This document shows positions 8,397 through 17,862 of a DNA stretch of 64,000 nt, one piece after another (the first letter of the stretch is position 1; each line of letters opens with the position of its first letter). Source of the stretch: DAIDKA01 sp963726995 (GTDB taxonomy: Bacteria; Pseudomonadota; Gammaproteobacteria; Steroidobacterales; Steroidobacteraceae); assembly GCA_963726995.1 (NCBI GenBank), contig CAVSEP010000007.1, positions 186,001 to 250,000 of the forward strand. The letters run 5' to 3'. A program made the position numbers and the translations under genes. The notes beneath the pieces are model-generated. The model was not told the DNA's origin, made no database searches, and was given only the letters and a program-made list of their open reading frames with translations.

Positions 8397-9855
8397 CCAG
8401 CAACCCCCCAACGCTACCGGCGCGCCTGTGACGGCGAATGCGGGTGCAAATCGCGCCACCCGGCGCCTGTTTGTCCTGGATACCAACGTGCTGATGCACG
8501 ATCCGACCTCGATATTCCGCTTCGAGGAGCATGACATCTACCTGCCCATGGTGGTGCTCGAGGAACTCGACGCCAACAAGAAGGGACTTTCGGAAGCCTC
8601 CCGCAACGTGCGCCAGGCCAGCCGTTTTCTGGACGAGATGATCCGCGATGCGTCCAAGGAGCAGATCGACCAGGGCCTGCCGCTGCCCTCGGGCTATTCC
8701 GGCAATCACGGCAAGAAGCCCTCCAGCGGCCGACTGTATTTCCAGACCCGTCCGCTGGGCGGGGCCACGCTGCCGGAGATCCTGCCCGGGCACGGCGCGG
8801 ACAATGCGATTCTGGCCCAGACCCTGCAGCTGCAGCGCGAGGATCCGGCGACGCGCGTCACCCTGGTGTCCAAGGACATCAACCTGCGCATCAAGGGCGC
8901 GGTGCTGGGAGTGCACGTCGAGGACTACTACAGCGACAAGACGCTGGAGGACTCGGACGTCCTGTATTCGGGCATGGCGCCGCTGCCCGCAGACTTCTGG
9001 GAACAGCATGGCAAGGACATGCGCTCCTGGAAGGAAGCCGATCGCACCTTCTATGAAGTCACCGGCCCCGCGGTGCATGACTGGCTGCCGAATCTCGGCG
9101 TCTACGAGAATGCCGAGCATGGCATCGAGGGCATCGTGCGCAAGGTGGCAGGCGATACGGCCACCCTCGCGCTGACACGCGACTTTCGCAGCGAGCGTCA
9201 CAATATCTGGGGCGTGACGGCGCGCAACCGCGAACAGAACTTCGCCCTGAACCTGCTCATGGATCCGGAAATCGACCTGGTCACATTGCTCGGACCGGCC
9301 GGCACCGGTAAGACCCTGCTGGCCCTCGCCGCCGGTCTTGCCCAGACGCTGGAGAGCAACCGCTTCGTCGAGATCATCATGACCCGGGTCACCATTCCGC
9401 TGGGCGAGGACATCGGCTTTCTACCCGGCACGGAGGAGGAAAAAATGGAGCCCTGGATGGGCGCGCTGATGGACAACCTGGAGGTGCTGACCCAGAGCCA
9501 GGAAGGCGGCAACTGGGGCCGGGCCGCCACCAACGACCTGCTGCGCAACCGCATCAAGATCCGCTCCCTGAACTTCATGCGCGGCCGCACCTTCCTCAAC
9601 CGCTTCATCATCCTGGATGAGGCGCAGAACCTTACGCCCAAGCAGATGAAGGCGCTGATCACGCGGGCCGGTCCCGGCACCAAGATCGCCTGCCTCGGCA
9701 ACGTGGCCCAGATCGATACGCCCTACCTCACCGAGACCACCTCGGGTATCACCTACGCCGTCAACCGCTTTCGGGGCTGGTCCCACTCCGGCCACGTGAC
9801 CCTGGTGCGCGGGGAGCGCTCGCGCCTGGCGGACTTCGCCTCGGATGCGCTGTAG
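8374..9855 (+). CDS. PIN domain - PhoH family ATPase
   Basis: A 493-residue protein. Residues about 30-180 form a PIN nuclease-like domain (FVLDTNVLMHDP and later acidic residues). Residues about 255-490 form a PhoH ATPase with Walker A GPAGTGKT and Walker B FIILDEAQN. This PhoH2-like architecture is linked to RNA unwinding and cleavage; the substrate here is unknown. The start is TTG at 8374: it lies inside the end of the peroxiredoxin gene and is preceded by a strong GGAGGAAG ribosome site, indicating translational coupling. No ATG is available before the conserved PIN motif. Confidence 0.93.
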   Translation: MKRRSGSDQQPPNATGAPVTANAGANRATRRLFVLDTNVLMHDPTSIFRFEEHDIYLPMVVLEELDANKKGLSEASRNVRQASRFLDEMIRDASKEQIDQGLPLPSGYSGNHGKKPSSGRLYFQTRPLGGATLPEILPGHGADNAILAQTLQLQREDPATRVTLVSKDINLRIKGAVLGVHVEDYYSDKTLEDSDVLYSGMAPLPADFWEQHGKDMRSWKEADRTFYEVTGPAVHDWLPNLGVYENAEHGIEGIVRKVAGDTATLALTRDFRSERHNIWGVTARNREQNFALNLLMDPEIDLVTLLGPAGTGKTLLALAAGLAQTLESNRFVEIIMTRVTIPLGEDIGFLPGTEEEKMEPWMGALMDNLEVLTQSQEGGNWGRAATNDLLRNRIKIRSLNFMRGRTFLNRFIILDEAQNLTPKQMKALITRAGPGTKIACLGNVAQIDTPYLTETTSGITYAVNRFRGWSHSGHVTLVRGERSRLADFASDAL

Positions 9856-9943
9856 CATGTAAGCCTCGGGCAGGCCAGGCCCGGTTACGATTGATTATGC
9901 CCAGGCTGAAACTCCGCAGTACCGTCCGTTGTCACATAGTCCT

Positions 9944-11449
9944 ATGCGAACAGTGAGCAAATTCCGCGTGGTCACCGCCGCTGCCCTGCTGGGCGGTTTC
10001 ACGACCTATGCGGCCGCTCAATCCAGTTCCGAGCTGCCGGACATCGGCAGTCCCGCCGGCACCATCGCCAACCTGGACGAGGAGTACCAGATTGGCCGCA
10101 TGGTCATCCATGAGTTCCGCGACGCCAACGAGATCATCGAGGATCCGGAGGTCAGCGACTACATCCAGACCCTGGGGCTGCGGCTGTCGTCCCAGGCGCC
10201 GGATTCCGAACGGGTGTTCCACTACTTCGTGTTGCGCGAGTCGGACATCAACGCGGAGGCGCTCCCCGGCGCCTTCATCGTGGTCAACTACGGCACCATT
10301 CTCGCCTCCGACAATGAGTCCGAGCTGGCCGGGGTTCTGGCGCACGAAACCGCGCATGTGACACAGCGGCATCTGGTCCGCGGCGCGCTGGCGCAGACTC
10401 ACCAGAGCCTGGAGACCGCAGCGGCGATCCTGGGCGCCATCGCACTCGGTGCCCTGGGCGGCGGGCCCGCAGCCATCGAAGGCGGCATCATGGCGGCCCA
10501 GGGCATGGGCGCGCAGATGCAGATCAACTTCACCCGGGACCAGGAGTATGAAGCCGATCGCGTCGGCATGAGCTTCCTGTCGCGCGCCGGGTTCGATCCG
10601 CAGGGCATGCCCAATTTCTTCGAATCCTTCTTCCAGCGCTACGGCTACGCCGAGGTGCACATCCCGCGCATGCTGGTGGACCACCCGGTCACCAGCGAGC
10701 GCATCGCCGAGGCGCGCAACCGCGCCGAGCAGATGGAGCGGCCGCGGCACCTCGAGGACAGCGTCAACTTCGGGCTGATCCAGGAGCGCCTGCGAGTACT
10801 CATGGCTTCGGACGAGTTCGATCTGCGCGGCTACTACGCCGGACGCGTCAATACGCGCGAGCCCACCCTGGCGGCACAGTACGGTCAGGCCCTGGCGTAC
10901 GTACAACGCAATCATGCGGCTGAGGCCATTCCCATCCTGCAGCCGCTGGTGGCGAACCATCAGGGCGTCATCATGCTGCACACCCTGCTCGCGCAGGCGC
11001 AGATCGCCGCCGGGCGCGTCAAGGAAGGGCTGGCGACCTTCGAGCGCGCCGAGGCGCTGTTTCCGCGCAACGTGCCCCTCACCGTGCACTATGCCGAGGC
11101 CCTCATCGCCGCGAATCAGTCCGGCAAGGCGCACCAGGTGCTGCTGGATCTGTTCAACAATGCGCCGCCCACGCCCGCCGAGATCCGCCTGACGGCGCTG
11201 GCAGCCAGCAGCGCCGGGGATGCCGGGGACGCCTACTTCTACATGGGCGAGTACAACCTCGCCAATGGCCAGCTGCAACTGGCCGCCCAGCAGCTGGAGC
11301 TGGCCCTGGCCTCCCCGGATCTGACGGTCGTGCAGCGCAAGCGCTTCCAGGCACGGCTGAAGGAGATCCGGGATGTGATCCTGGAGGATCGCCGGGCCAA
11401 CGGCGGCCGCGCGCCGGGCACCGGCAACAACGGCGGCGCGGGCGGCTGA
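9944..11449 (+). CDS. bepA: Periplasmic M48 metalloprotease/chaperone BepA
   Basis: A 501-residue exported protein with a signal peptide (about residues 1-26, ending YAAAQ). The M48 domain (about 45-240) carries zinc motif HETAH and the third ligand in EYEADRVG. The C-terminal half (about 290-480) is TPR-like and ends in a Gly/Asn-rich tail. BepA (YfgC) assists LptD assembly and degrades misassembled outer-membrane proteins. The start is the ATG at 9944; a TTG five codons earlier is possible. The position after the phoH-like gene matches the conserved dapA-gcvR-bcp-bepA neighbourhood. An 88-base gap precedes it. Confidence 0.94.
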   Translation: MRTVSKFRVVTAAALLGGFTTYAAAQSSSELPDIGSPAGTIANLDEEYQIGRMVIHEFRDANEIIEDPEVSDYIQTLGLRLSSQAPDSERVFHYFVLRESDINAEALPGAFIVVNYGTILASDNESELAGVLAHETAHVTQRHLVRGALAQTHQSLETAAAILGAIALGALGGGPAAIEGGIMAAQGMGAQMQINFTRDQEYEADRVGMSFLSRAGFDPQGMPNFFESFFQRYGYAEVHIPRMLVDHPVTSERIAEARNRAEQMERPRHLEDSVNFGLIQERLRVLMASDEFDLRGYYAGRVNTREPTLAAQYGQALAYVQRNHAAEAIPILQPLVANHQGVIMLHTLLAQAQIAAGRVKEGLATFERAEALFPRNVPLTVHYAEALIAANQSGKAHQVLLDLFNNAPPTPAEIRLTALAASSAGDAGDAYFYMGEYNLANGQLQLAAQQLELALASPDLTVVQRKRFQARLKEIRDVILEDRRANGGRAPGTGNNGGAGG

Positions 11450-11520
11450 AGACCTGAAGGCTGAAGGCGCCCGGCGGCAGTTGCTACACTAGCGAGTAGT
11501 TCACTCACTGCCGGTCTCCT

Positions 11521-12312
11521 ATGCCAAGAAAATCCTCGCTCTGGCTCCTGAGCGGCGCGCTCTCGGCGCTCGTGCTGTTCACCGGTTGCGCGACGCTGCC
11601 GGCCGGTGCCACCCCGGATCGCCGAGATCCGCTGGAACGCATCAACCGTACGACGTTCAAGTTTGACGACGTACTCGCCCACGATGTGGCCATTCCCATC
11701 GCGCACGGTTACCAGCATGTGATGCCGAACTTCGTACGTCGGGGCATAGCGAACCTGTTCGAGAATGCCCATACGCCGGTGGTCATGGCCAACGATCTGC
11801 TGCAGGCGAAATTCGGCGCCTTCGGACAGGAGACGACCCGGCTGGTGCTCAACAGCACCGTGGGCCTGGGCGGTCTGCTGGATCCGGCCACCGCGGCCGG
11901 CCTGCCGAAGGAAGACAACGACTTCGGTCGCACGCTGGGCACCTGGGGCCTGCATCCGGGTCCCTACCTCGTGCTGCCGTTCTTTGGTCCATCAAGCCTG
12001 CGCGATGGCCTGGCCAAGCTCGTCGACCAGTTTGCCGAACCGCAAAACTACATCCGCGACAAGAAGACTTTCTACGGGGTGTACGCCGTCAACCTCGTGA
12101 ACACTTTCTCCGAGTCCCTGGTGCCCACCTACCAGCTTCTGGACCAGCAGAATGCCTTCGACCGCTACGCCTTTGCCCGCAATGCGTATCTGCAGCAGCG
12201 CGACTTCCTGATCAAGGGCGACAACGGCCAGGTCGACCAGGAGGAGCGGGAACTGCAGCAGTCCCTGCAGGACGACTCGGGGCCTGCACCCAAGGATGAA
12301 CACGGAAAATAG
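11521..12312 (+). CDS. mlaA: Outer-membrane lipoprotein MlaA (VacJ)
   Basis: A 263-residue lipoprotein that extracts mislocalised phospholipids from the outer leaflet of the outer membrane and passes them to MlaC. The signal peptide ends in lipobox FTGC (Cys23). The conserved region starts DPLERINRTTFKFDD and contains RLVLNSTVGLGGLLDPA, DFGRTLGTWG and PYLVLPFFGPSSLRDG, all typical of MlaA. The acidic tail (DQEERELQQSL onward) is variable. It lies near but on the opposite strand from mlaFEDCB and overlaps the next gene, a permease, by 17 bases. Confidence 0.96.
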   Translation: MPRKSSLWLLSGALSALVLFTGCATLPAGATPDRRDPLERINRTTFKFDDVLAHDVAIPIAHGYQHVMPNFVRRGIANLFENAHTPVVMANDLLQAKFGAFGQETTRLVLNSTVGLGGLLDPATAAGLPKEDNDFGRTLGTWGLHPGPYLVLPFFGPSSLRDGLAKLVDQFAEPQNYIRDKKTFYGVYAVNLVNTFSESLVPTYQLLDQQNAFDRYAFARNAYLQQRDFLIKGDNGQVDQEERELQQSLQDDSGPAPKDEHGK

Positions 12313-13582
12313 GCGCGATGAGGGGCTGATCCGCGCCCTGGGTCCCTGGAGCCTGGCCGCGGGCATCTTCAGCATGATCGTCGGCGCCGGTGTGTTCACC
12401 TCCCCGGCTGCATTGGCCCAGGCACTGGGCAGCTGGGCGCCGCTGGCCATCGTGGGCTGCGCGCTCGCCGTCGGCGCCGTCGCCCTGTGCTGTGCGGAGG
12501 GCGGCAGCCGCATACCCACCAGCGGCGGCATCTATGGCTATGTGGAGGCCGCCTGCGGGCCCCTCGCCGGCTTCCTGTGCGGCATGCTGCTGCTGGTCGG
12601 CGATGTGCTCGCCTGTGGCGGCGTCGCGGCGGCGCTTGCGGGGGTGATATCAAGCCTGGCGCCGCCGGCCTGGGTGCAGATCCTGCGGGTCGCCACCATC
12701 CTCGCGGTGGTCGGCGGCATCGCCCTCGTCAATGTTCGCGGCGTGCGCCGCGGCGGCCAATTCGTGACGCTCGCCACGCTGGTGAAGCTGCTGCCACTGC
12801 TGGTGTTCGTGATGGCGGGCATCGGCGCCGTGCACGGCGCAAATCTCAGACTCACCAGGATCGGCTCCCCGGCCGTGGGGCACGCCGTGCTGCTGTCACT
12901 GTTCACCTTCATGGGCATGGAGGGAGCGCTGGTCGTGAGCGGCGAGGTCGCCCGCCCCAATCGCACCATACCGCAAGCCCTGCTGCTGGCGATCGGGGCC
13001 GCGACCATACTCTATGTCGCCATCCAGCTCATCGCCCAGGGGATACTGGGCGGCGCGCTGGCCGCATCGCCGGCGCCGCTGGCAGATGCCATGGCGCGGA
13101 TCGGTCCGGGACTGCGGGTACTGCTGACGGCCGGCGCGGCGCTGTCGATGTTCGGCTGGCTGGGAGCGGATATTCTTGCCAGTCCCCGCATCCTGTTCGC
13201 GATCGCCCGCGATGGCCGGTTGCCGGCGGCACTGGGCCGGCTTCATCCGACCACCCGCACGCCCAATGTCGCGATCCTGACCTACGCGGCGGCGGGAATG
13301 CTGCTGGCTCTCAGCGGCACCTTCGCGGAGCTTGCGGTGCTGTCGGCGCTGGCCAGTGCCGTGCTGTATGCCTACGTGTGCCTGGCAGCCTGGCGACTTG
13401 CCCGGCGCGGCACGGCGCTGTCGGGCGCGCCGCTGAATTCGCGCTGGCTGAAGCCCGCGGCCGTGATCGGCATCGGCAGCATGATCGTGATGGTTGCGCT
13501 CGCCTCGGGAATCGAGATCCTGGGACTGGCGCTGCTGGTCGGAGCGTCGGTGCTGCTCTATCGGCTACCGGCGCGTCGCTAG
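12296..13582 (+). CDS. APC-superfamily amino acid permease
   Basis: A 428-residue inner-membrane protein with about 12 hydrophobic segments. The first helix region IFSMIVGAGVFTSPAAL has the glycine-rich GxGxF substrate-binding motif of APC transporters, and TM6 region LFTFMGMEGALVVSGEVARPNRTIPQA-like residues (split by a conserved Glu) fit the amino-acid/polyamine antiporter group. The substrate cannot be read from sequence. The ATG at 12296 lies inside the mlaA end (17-base overlap), implying coupled translation. It converges on mlaB with a four-base overlap, so it sits between two parts of the Mla locus. Confidence 0.9.
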   Translation: MNTENRRDEGLIRALGPWSLAAGIFSMIVGAGVFTSPAALAQALGSWAPLAIVGCALAVGAVALCCAEGGSRIPTSGGIYGYVEAACGPLAGFLCGMLLLVGDVLACGGVAAALAGVISSLAPPAWVQILRVATILAVVGGIALVNVRGVRRGGQFVTLATLVKLLPLLVFVMAGIGAVHGANLRLTRIGSPAVGHAVLLSLFTFMGMEGALVVSGEVARPNRTIPQALLLAIGAATILYVAIQLIAQGILGGALAASPAPLADAMARIGPGLRVLLTAGAALSMFGWLGADILASPRILFAIARDGRLPAALGRLHPTTRTPNVAILTYAAAGMLLALSGTFAELAVLSALASAVLYAYVCLAAWRLARRGTALSGAPLNSRWLKPAAVIGIGSMIVMVALASGIEILGLALLVGASVLLYRLPARR

Positions 13583-13896
13583 GCGGCCGCATCCGCCAGT
13601 ACTGCCGACACCTCGCTGAGGCGCGCGATGGCATTGATCTGCGCGGGGAGGTTGACGAACTTCAGGTGGCGTCCCTGCAGCCGGCACCAGCGACGCCACT
13701 CGATCAGCACCGCGAGTCCGGCACTGTCGGCGCTGCTGACCTGGGCACAGTCCACGGCCATCATGGCGCTGCCGTCGCGGATGAAACACCCGACACCGGC
13801 CTCGAACGCGCCGCGCGCGCTCGCAAAAGTCAGCGGCTCGCTGACCGTGATCACTCCCGGGGCGCTGACCGTGACCTTGGCGGCCGGCGCGGTCAC
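13579..13896 (-). CDS. mlaB: STAS-domain protein MlaB
   Basis: A 105-residue cytoplasmic STAS-domain protein, the small subunit that stabilises the MlaFE transporter. The STAS core runs FIRDGSAMMAVDCAQVSSAD and the family loop DSAGLAVLIEW holds the conserved Ser. It is last in mlaF-E-D-C-B; one base separates it from mlaC. Its stop overlaps the permease stop on the other strand. Sequence similarity among MlaB proteins is weak, so position adds much of the confidence. Confidence 0.92.
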   Translation of the reverse strand: MTAPAAKVTVSAPGVITVSEPLTFASARGAFEAGVGCFIRDGSAMMAVDCAQVSSADSAGLAVLIEWRRWCRLQGRHLKFVNLPAQINAIARLSEVSAVLADAAA

Positions 13897-13897
13897 T

Positions 13898-14575
13898 TCA
13901 CTTCCCCGGCGGCAGGCCCGCGGGACGCTCGCCGGATTGCAGCCGCGATATCACCGCTTCCAGACCCTTCTGGTCGATCTGCGCCGCGAAGTCGTCACGG
14001 AAACTCTTCACGTAGCTGATGCCCTCGATCTTCACGTCCCAGGCCTTCCAGCCGTCGGCCGTCTTGTGCAGCACGTAGATCACCGGAATGGTGGTGCCGT
14101 TGTCGCGCGTGATGGTGGTACTGACCGTGGCGAGGTCGGAACCGGGATCGACGCGGCCCGGCTGCACCTTCAGGCGGTTGGCGGTGAAGTTCACCAGGGC
14201 GTTGCCGTAGTTCTGCAGCATCGAATCCTGGAAGGCGCTGATGAAGCGGGTGCGCTGGTCTTCCGTGGCCGAGCGCCAGTACTTGCCCAGCACCAGCTGC
14301 GCCGAGTAACGCGTGTCGAAATACGGCAGCAGATACTTGTCCGCCAGCGCCCGCACGTTGTTCGAGTTATTGACGTATGCGGCGCGGTTCGCGTCCAGTT
14401 CCTTGAGAATGCTCGATGCCACATCCTGCACCAGCTGCGTAGGATCCTGCGTGTTGATCGCGACGGCAGGGGCCGGCGCCGCCGCGGCCGCGCCGGCCGT
14501 CAGCACGCCCGCGCTGCCCAGAGCCAGCAGCCCAAGCGCCCCCAGGGTGATCCTCATGCGGTGGTTTGCGTTCAC
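13898..14575 (-). CDS. mlaC: Periplasmic phospholipid-binding protein MlaC
   Basis: A 225-residue periplasmic carrier that shuttles phospholipids between MlaA in the outer membrane and the MlaFEDB complex. The signal peptide covers about residues 1-33 (hydrophobic, Ala-rich). The mature protein contains the family core LLPYFDTRYSAQLVLGKYW, QRTRFISAFQDSMLQNYGNAL and WKAWDVKIEGISYVKSFRD. Its start ATG at 14575 overlaps the mlaD stop by four bases, so translation is coupled. Confidence 0.96.
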   Translation of the reverse strand: MNANHRMRITLGALGLLALGSAGVLTAGAAAAAPAPAVAINTQDPTQLVQDVASSILKELDANRAAYVNNSNNVRALADKYLLPYFDTRYSAQLVLGKYWRSATEDQRTRFISAFQDSMLQNYGNALVNFTANRLKVQPGRVDPGSDLATVSTTITRDNGTTIPVIYVLHKTADGWKAWDVKIEGISYVKSFRDDFAAQIDQKGLEAVISRLQSGERPAGLPPGK

Positions 14576-15114
14576 TTTGCGATCTCCTTCTTCGGCGCCG
14601 AGGAGCCGGTGTTGGCAGCGGAGGTGCCGGCATCCCCGGCGTCCACGGGCTTGCTGGCCTGGCTGGAGAAGAACTTGTTGATGAGGTTCTCCAGCACCAG
14701 CGCGGACTGGGTCAGGGTGATCTGGCTGCCCTCCTTGAGGAAGGTCTCCGAACCGCCCGCTCCGAGGCCCACGTACTTGCCGCCCAGCAGCCCCTGGGTC
14801 TGGATGCTGGCATCGCTGTCTTCCGGAATCTTGTTGTACTGCGTATCGATGCGCATGCTGACCACGGCCTTGTAGGTGGTCCAGTCGATGCGGATGCCTT
14901 CCACCTCGCCCAGGTCGACACCAGCCATGGTGACCGGTGAGCCGACCTTCAGATCGCCGACATTGTCGAATGCGGCGGTGATGTGGTATCCGGACTTCGC
15001 GCGGGTGAGCTTCAGCCCGCTGGACGGCAGCTGCGTGGTCAGAAACAGCAGCGAGATGAATCCCAGCAGCACGAACAGTCCGGTGCCGATTTCAATTCCG
15101 CGATTCGAGCGCAT
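14572..15114 (-). CDS. mlaD: MCE-domain protein MlaD
   Basis: A 180-residue protein with a short cytoplasmic N-terminus (RSNRGIEIGTG), one membrane helix (about 10-27) and one MCE domain (about 38-120) with the hallmarks VTMAGVDLGEVEGI and GLLGGKYVGLGAGG. MlaD forms the periplasmic hexameric ring that channels phospholipid. The C-terminal tail after about 150 is low complexity (Ala/Ser/Gly/Asp). Between mlaE (39-base gap) and mlaC (four-base overlap). Confidence 0.97.
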   Translation of the reverse strand: MRSNRGIEIGTGLFVLLGFISLLFLTTQLPSSGLKLTRAKSGYHITAAFDNVGDLKVGSPVTMAGVDLGEVEGIRIDWTTYKAVVSMRIDTQYNKIPEDSDASIQTQGLLGGKYVGLGAGGSETFLKEGSQITLTQSALVLENLINKFFSSQASKPVDAGDAGTSAANTGSSAPKKEIAK

Positions 15115-15153
15115 TTAAGTCCTTCATGGTCAGTGCAGCGCCGCTGCGGCGCC

Positions 15154-15921
15154 TCAGATGAACGCCGCGGTCAGCATGTAGTCGAGCAACAGGATCAGGA
15201 CGGATGAGGCCACGACCGTGCGGGTCGTGGCGAGCCCCACGCCTTCGGCCGTCGGTTCCGAGTGATAGCCTTCGTAGACGGCAATCAGGCTGCAGATGAA
15301 GCCGAACACCAGGCTCTTGACGATGCCTTCATTGACATCGTGCAGGCTCACCGAGCTTTGCATCTGCGACCAGAAGGAGCCATTGTCGACGCCCATCATG
15401 CGCACGCCGACCGTGTGGGCGCCGAACAGGCCCACCACGTCGTACACGGCGGTGAGCAGCGGCATCGAAATCAGGCCACCCAGGAAACGCGGCGCGATCA
15501 CATACCGCAGCGGGTCCACCGCCATCATCTGCATGGCGGTGAGCTGATCGGTGGCCCGCATCAGTCCGATTTCCGAAGTCAGCGCCGTGCCCGCGCGTCC
15601 GGCGAACAGCAAGGCGGTGAGTACCGGCCCGAGTTCCTTGAGCAGCGCCAGCGCCGCGGCGAACCCGAGCGCCTCCTCGGAACCAAAACGCTGCAGCAGC
15701 GTGAAGCCCAGCAACGCCAGCACCATGCCGGTGAACAGCCCCGAGAGCATGATGATGACCAGCGAACGCCCGCCGGCGTTGTAGACCTGCTTGATGACCA
15801 GCTCGGGCCGCGCCAGCACCCGGCCGCACTGCGCCAGCACCCGGGCCAGGAAGATCGTGACTTGGCCGATGCGGGCCACGGACCGCAGTACGAAGCCATC
15901 CTGCGCTACGACGGCACTCAT
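15154..15921 (-). CDS. mlaE: Phospholipid ABC transporter permease MlaE
   Basis: A 255-residue inner-membrane permease of the MlaE/YrbE family, dimeric core of the MlaFEDB complex. Family motifs are GLFTGMVLALLGFTLLQRF, ELGPVLTALLFAGRAGTAL (the conserved E and GR), and IGLMRATDQLTAMQMMAVDP. About five membrane segments are visible. Its start overlaps the mlaF stop by four bases (ATGA). Confidence 0.97.
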   Translation of the reverse strand: MSAVVAQDGFVLRSVARIGQVTIFLARVLAQCGRVLARPELVIKQVYNAGGRSLVIIMLSGLFTGMVLALLGFTLLQRFGSEEALGFAAALALLKELGPVLTALLFAGRAGTALTSEIGLMRATDQLTAMQMMAVDPLRYVIAPRFLGGLISMPLLTAVYDVVGLFGAHTVGVRMMGVDNGSFWSQMQSSVSLHDVNEGIVKSLVFGFICSLIAVYEGYHSEPTAEGVGLATTRTVVASSVLILLLDYMLTAAFI

Positions 15922-16715
15922 GACAGGAACTGGCCGGTCAAGTCCGGCGCCGGGTAGTGGAAGGGCGAGGGTCCGTCGGGGGCGCCGCTCATGAACTGGC
16001 GCACGATCGGCAGGTCGCTTGCCGCCAGCTCCTGCGGCGTGCCCGCCGCAACGATGGTACCGGCGGCCATCAGGTAGGTCCGATGCGCGATGCTCGACAG
16101 CTCGTGCACGTCGTGCGAAACGATGATGCTGGTGATCCCTAAGGCCTGGTTCAGCTGCTGGATCAGCCGCAGGATCACGCCCAGGGCGATCGGATCGAGC
16201 CCCACGAAGGGTTCGTCGTAGATGAGCAGCTCCGGGTCCATCACCACCGCCCGCGCCAGCGCCACGCGCCGCGCCATGCCGCCCGAGAGTTCCTCGGGCA
16301 TCAGCTGCGCGGCCCCGCGTAGACCCACGGCGTTCAACTTGGTCAGGACGAGATTGCGGATCAGCGACTCGCTGAGGTTGGTGTGCTCGCGCAGCGGGAA
16401 GGCGACGTTCTCGAACACATCCAGGTCGCTCAGCAATGCGCTGTTCTGAAACAGCATGCCCATGCGCTTGCGCATTTCGAAGATCTGCCGCGAATTCAGG
16501 CCGGCCAGATCCTGGCCGAATACCGTGACACTACCGCTGGCGGCATAGATCTGCGCCGTCATCAGCCGCAGCAGCGTGGTCTTGCCCGTGCCGCTGGGGC
16601 CCATGACGGCCGTGATCTGGCCCTTGACGGCCTGCAGCGACAGGCCCGAAAAGATCGCCCGGCCGCGCACCACATAGTGCGCGTCGCGAACGTCGACGAT
16701 GATTTGGTCGGTCAC
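15918..16715 (-). CDS. mlaF: Phospholipid ABC transporter ATPase MlaF
   Basis: A 265-residue ABC ATPase. Walker A GPSGTGKTT, Q-loop region FQNSALLSDLDVFENV, signature LSGGMARRVALARA, Walker B LLIYDEP and the H-loop SHD are all intact. The FENVAFPLREHT segment is typical of MlaF. The C-terminal extension after residue about 235 matches the tail that in E. coli contacts the neighbouring MlaF/MlaB. First gene of mlaFEDCB, with the aldolase gene 38 bases upstream on the same strand. Confidence 0.97.
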   Translation of the reverse strand: MTDQIIVDVRDAHYVVRGRAIFSGLSLQAVKGQITAVMGPSGTGKTTLLRLMTAQIYAASGSVTVFGQDLAGLNSRQIFEMRKRMGMLFQNSALLSDLDVFENVAFPLREHTNLSESLIRNLVLTKLNAVGLRGAAQLMPEELSGGMARRVALARAVVMDPELLIYDEPFVGLDPIALGVILRLIQQLNQALGITSIIVSHDVHELSSIAHRTYLMAAGTIVAAGTPQELAASDLPIVRQFMSGAPDGPSPFHYPAPDLTGQFLS

Positions 16716-16730
16716 GTGGTCGAGCGTGCC

Positions 16731-17753
16731 TCAGGCGGCCTTGTTTTCCATGTCCGCAGTGTAGCGCCCCGAGGCCGCCAGACCATTCAGGCGAGCCCGC
16801 TTCAGGTATTCCTTCTGTCCTACAGCGTAGCCGGCCGCCGTGCCGCCCCAGCCCTTCAACGCCATGTCCTGCAGCGCGCGGCCGTAGCTGAAGGTGAGAT
16901 TCCAGGGCAGGCCGCCGATCTGGTTCATCAGCGACAGATGCAAGGTCGCCTCCTGCGAGGACTGGCCGCCGGACAGGAAAGCGATTCCGGGCACGGCGCT
17001 CGGCACGTGACGCTTCAGGCAGCGCACGGTCGCCTGCGCGACTTCCTGCGGGGAAGCGCGATTCGCCGCCTTCTTGCCCGAAATGACCATGTTCGGCTTG
17101 AGCACCATGCCTTCCAGGTAGATGCGATGCTTGTGCAGCTGGTCGAAGACGACCTGCAGGGTTTCATCCGTGACGGCCTCGCAGCGCGCGAGGGAATGAT
17201 CACCGTCCATGAGCACTTCGGGTTCGACAATCGGCACGATCTGTTGTTCCTGGCACAGCGCCGCGTAACGGGCCAGGGCCTGGGCATTGGCCTCGATCGC
17301 ATAGGCCGTCGGAATGTCCCTGCCGATGTCGATGACCGCCCGCCACTTGGCGAACCGCGCGCCCAGGCGGTAGTACTCCTGGAGGCGCTCGCGCAGGCCG
17401 TCCAGGCCCTCGGTAATGGTCTCGCCGGGAAAGCCCGCGAAGGGCTTGGCGCCGGTGTCGACCTTGATGCCGGGCAGCACGCCGATGCCCGCCAGATGCT
17501 CGGCGAAGTTCACCCCGGTCGAGGTTTTTTGCCGAATGGTCTCGTCGTACAGGATGACCCCGCTGACCCACTCCTGCGCCCCCGGGGCCGTCAGCAGCAT
17601 GTCGCGGTAGGTGCGGCGATGTTCCTCCGTGGACTCCAGCTTGATGCTCTCGAAGCGCTTTTTGATGGTGCTGGAGCTTTCATCGGCGGCCAGCAGACCC
17701 TTGCCCTTGGCCACCATGCCCCGGGCAACTTTTTCCAGATCGCTGAGATTCAT
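16731..17753 (-). CDS. Class I fructose-bisphosphate aldolase
   Basis: A 340-residue Schiff-base aldolase of the eukaryote-like class I family, cleaving fructose 1,6-bisphosphate in glycolysis and gluconeogenesis. Visible motifs are GKGLLAADESSSTIKKRF, GVILYDETIRQ, KWRAVIDIG (catalytic Lys) and the Schiff-base lysine in LEGMVLKPNMV, followed by FLSGGQSSQEAT. The start ATG at 17753 is chosen because MNLSDLEKVA fits the family; longer in-frame extensions are unlikely. 164 bases separate it from the divergent Rrf2 regulator. The same strand continues into mlaF after 15 bases, but no functional link is evident. Confidence 0.96.
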   Translation of the reverse strand: MNLSDLEKVARGMVAKGKGLLAADESSSTIKKRFESIKLESTEEHRRTYRDMLLTAPGAQEWVSGVILYDETIRQKTSTGVNFAEHLAGIGVLPGIKVDTGAKPFAGFPGETITEGLDGLRERLQEYYRLGARFAKWRAVIDIGRDIPTAYAIEANAQALARYAALCQEQQIVPIVEPEVLMDGDHSLARCEAVTDETLQVVFDQLHKHRIYLEGMVLKPNMVISGKKAANRASPQEVAQATVRCLKRHVPSAVPGIAFLSGGQSSQEATLHLSLMNQIGGLPWNLTFSYGRALQDMALKGWGGTAAGYAVGQKEYLKRARLNGLAASGRYTADMENKAA

Positions 17754-17862
17754 CGTCGCGTACCCCCTTAGGTACTTTTTGAGGAGCCGAATTCGGCCCG
17801 GAAGAATACCAAATCGGCACGCCTGGCCGGGCTGCCGCACCGCGGCGATTGGCTTTGGGTGT

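Noticed and set aside
12487..14019. A 510-residue open frame across the permease and mlaB/mlaC
   Set aside because: It is an out-of-frame shadow of three recognised genes.
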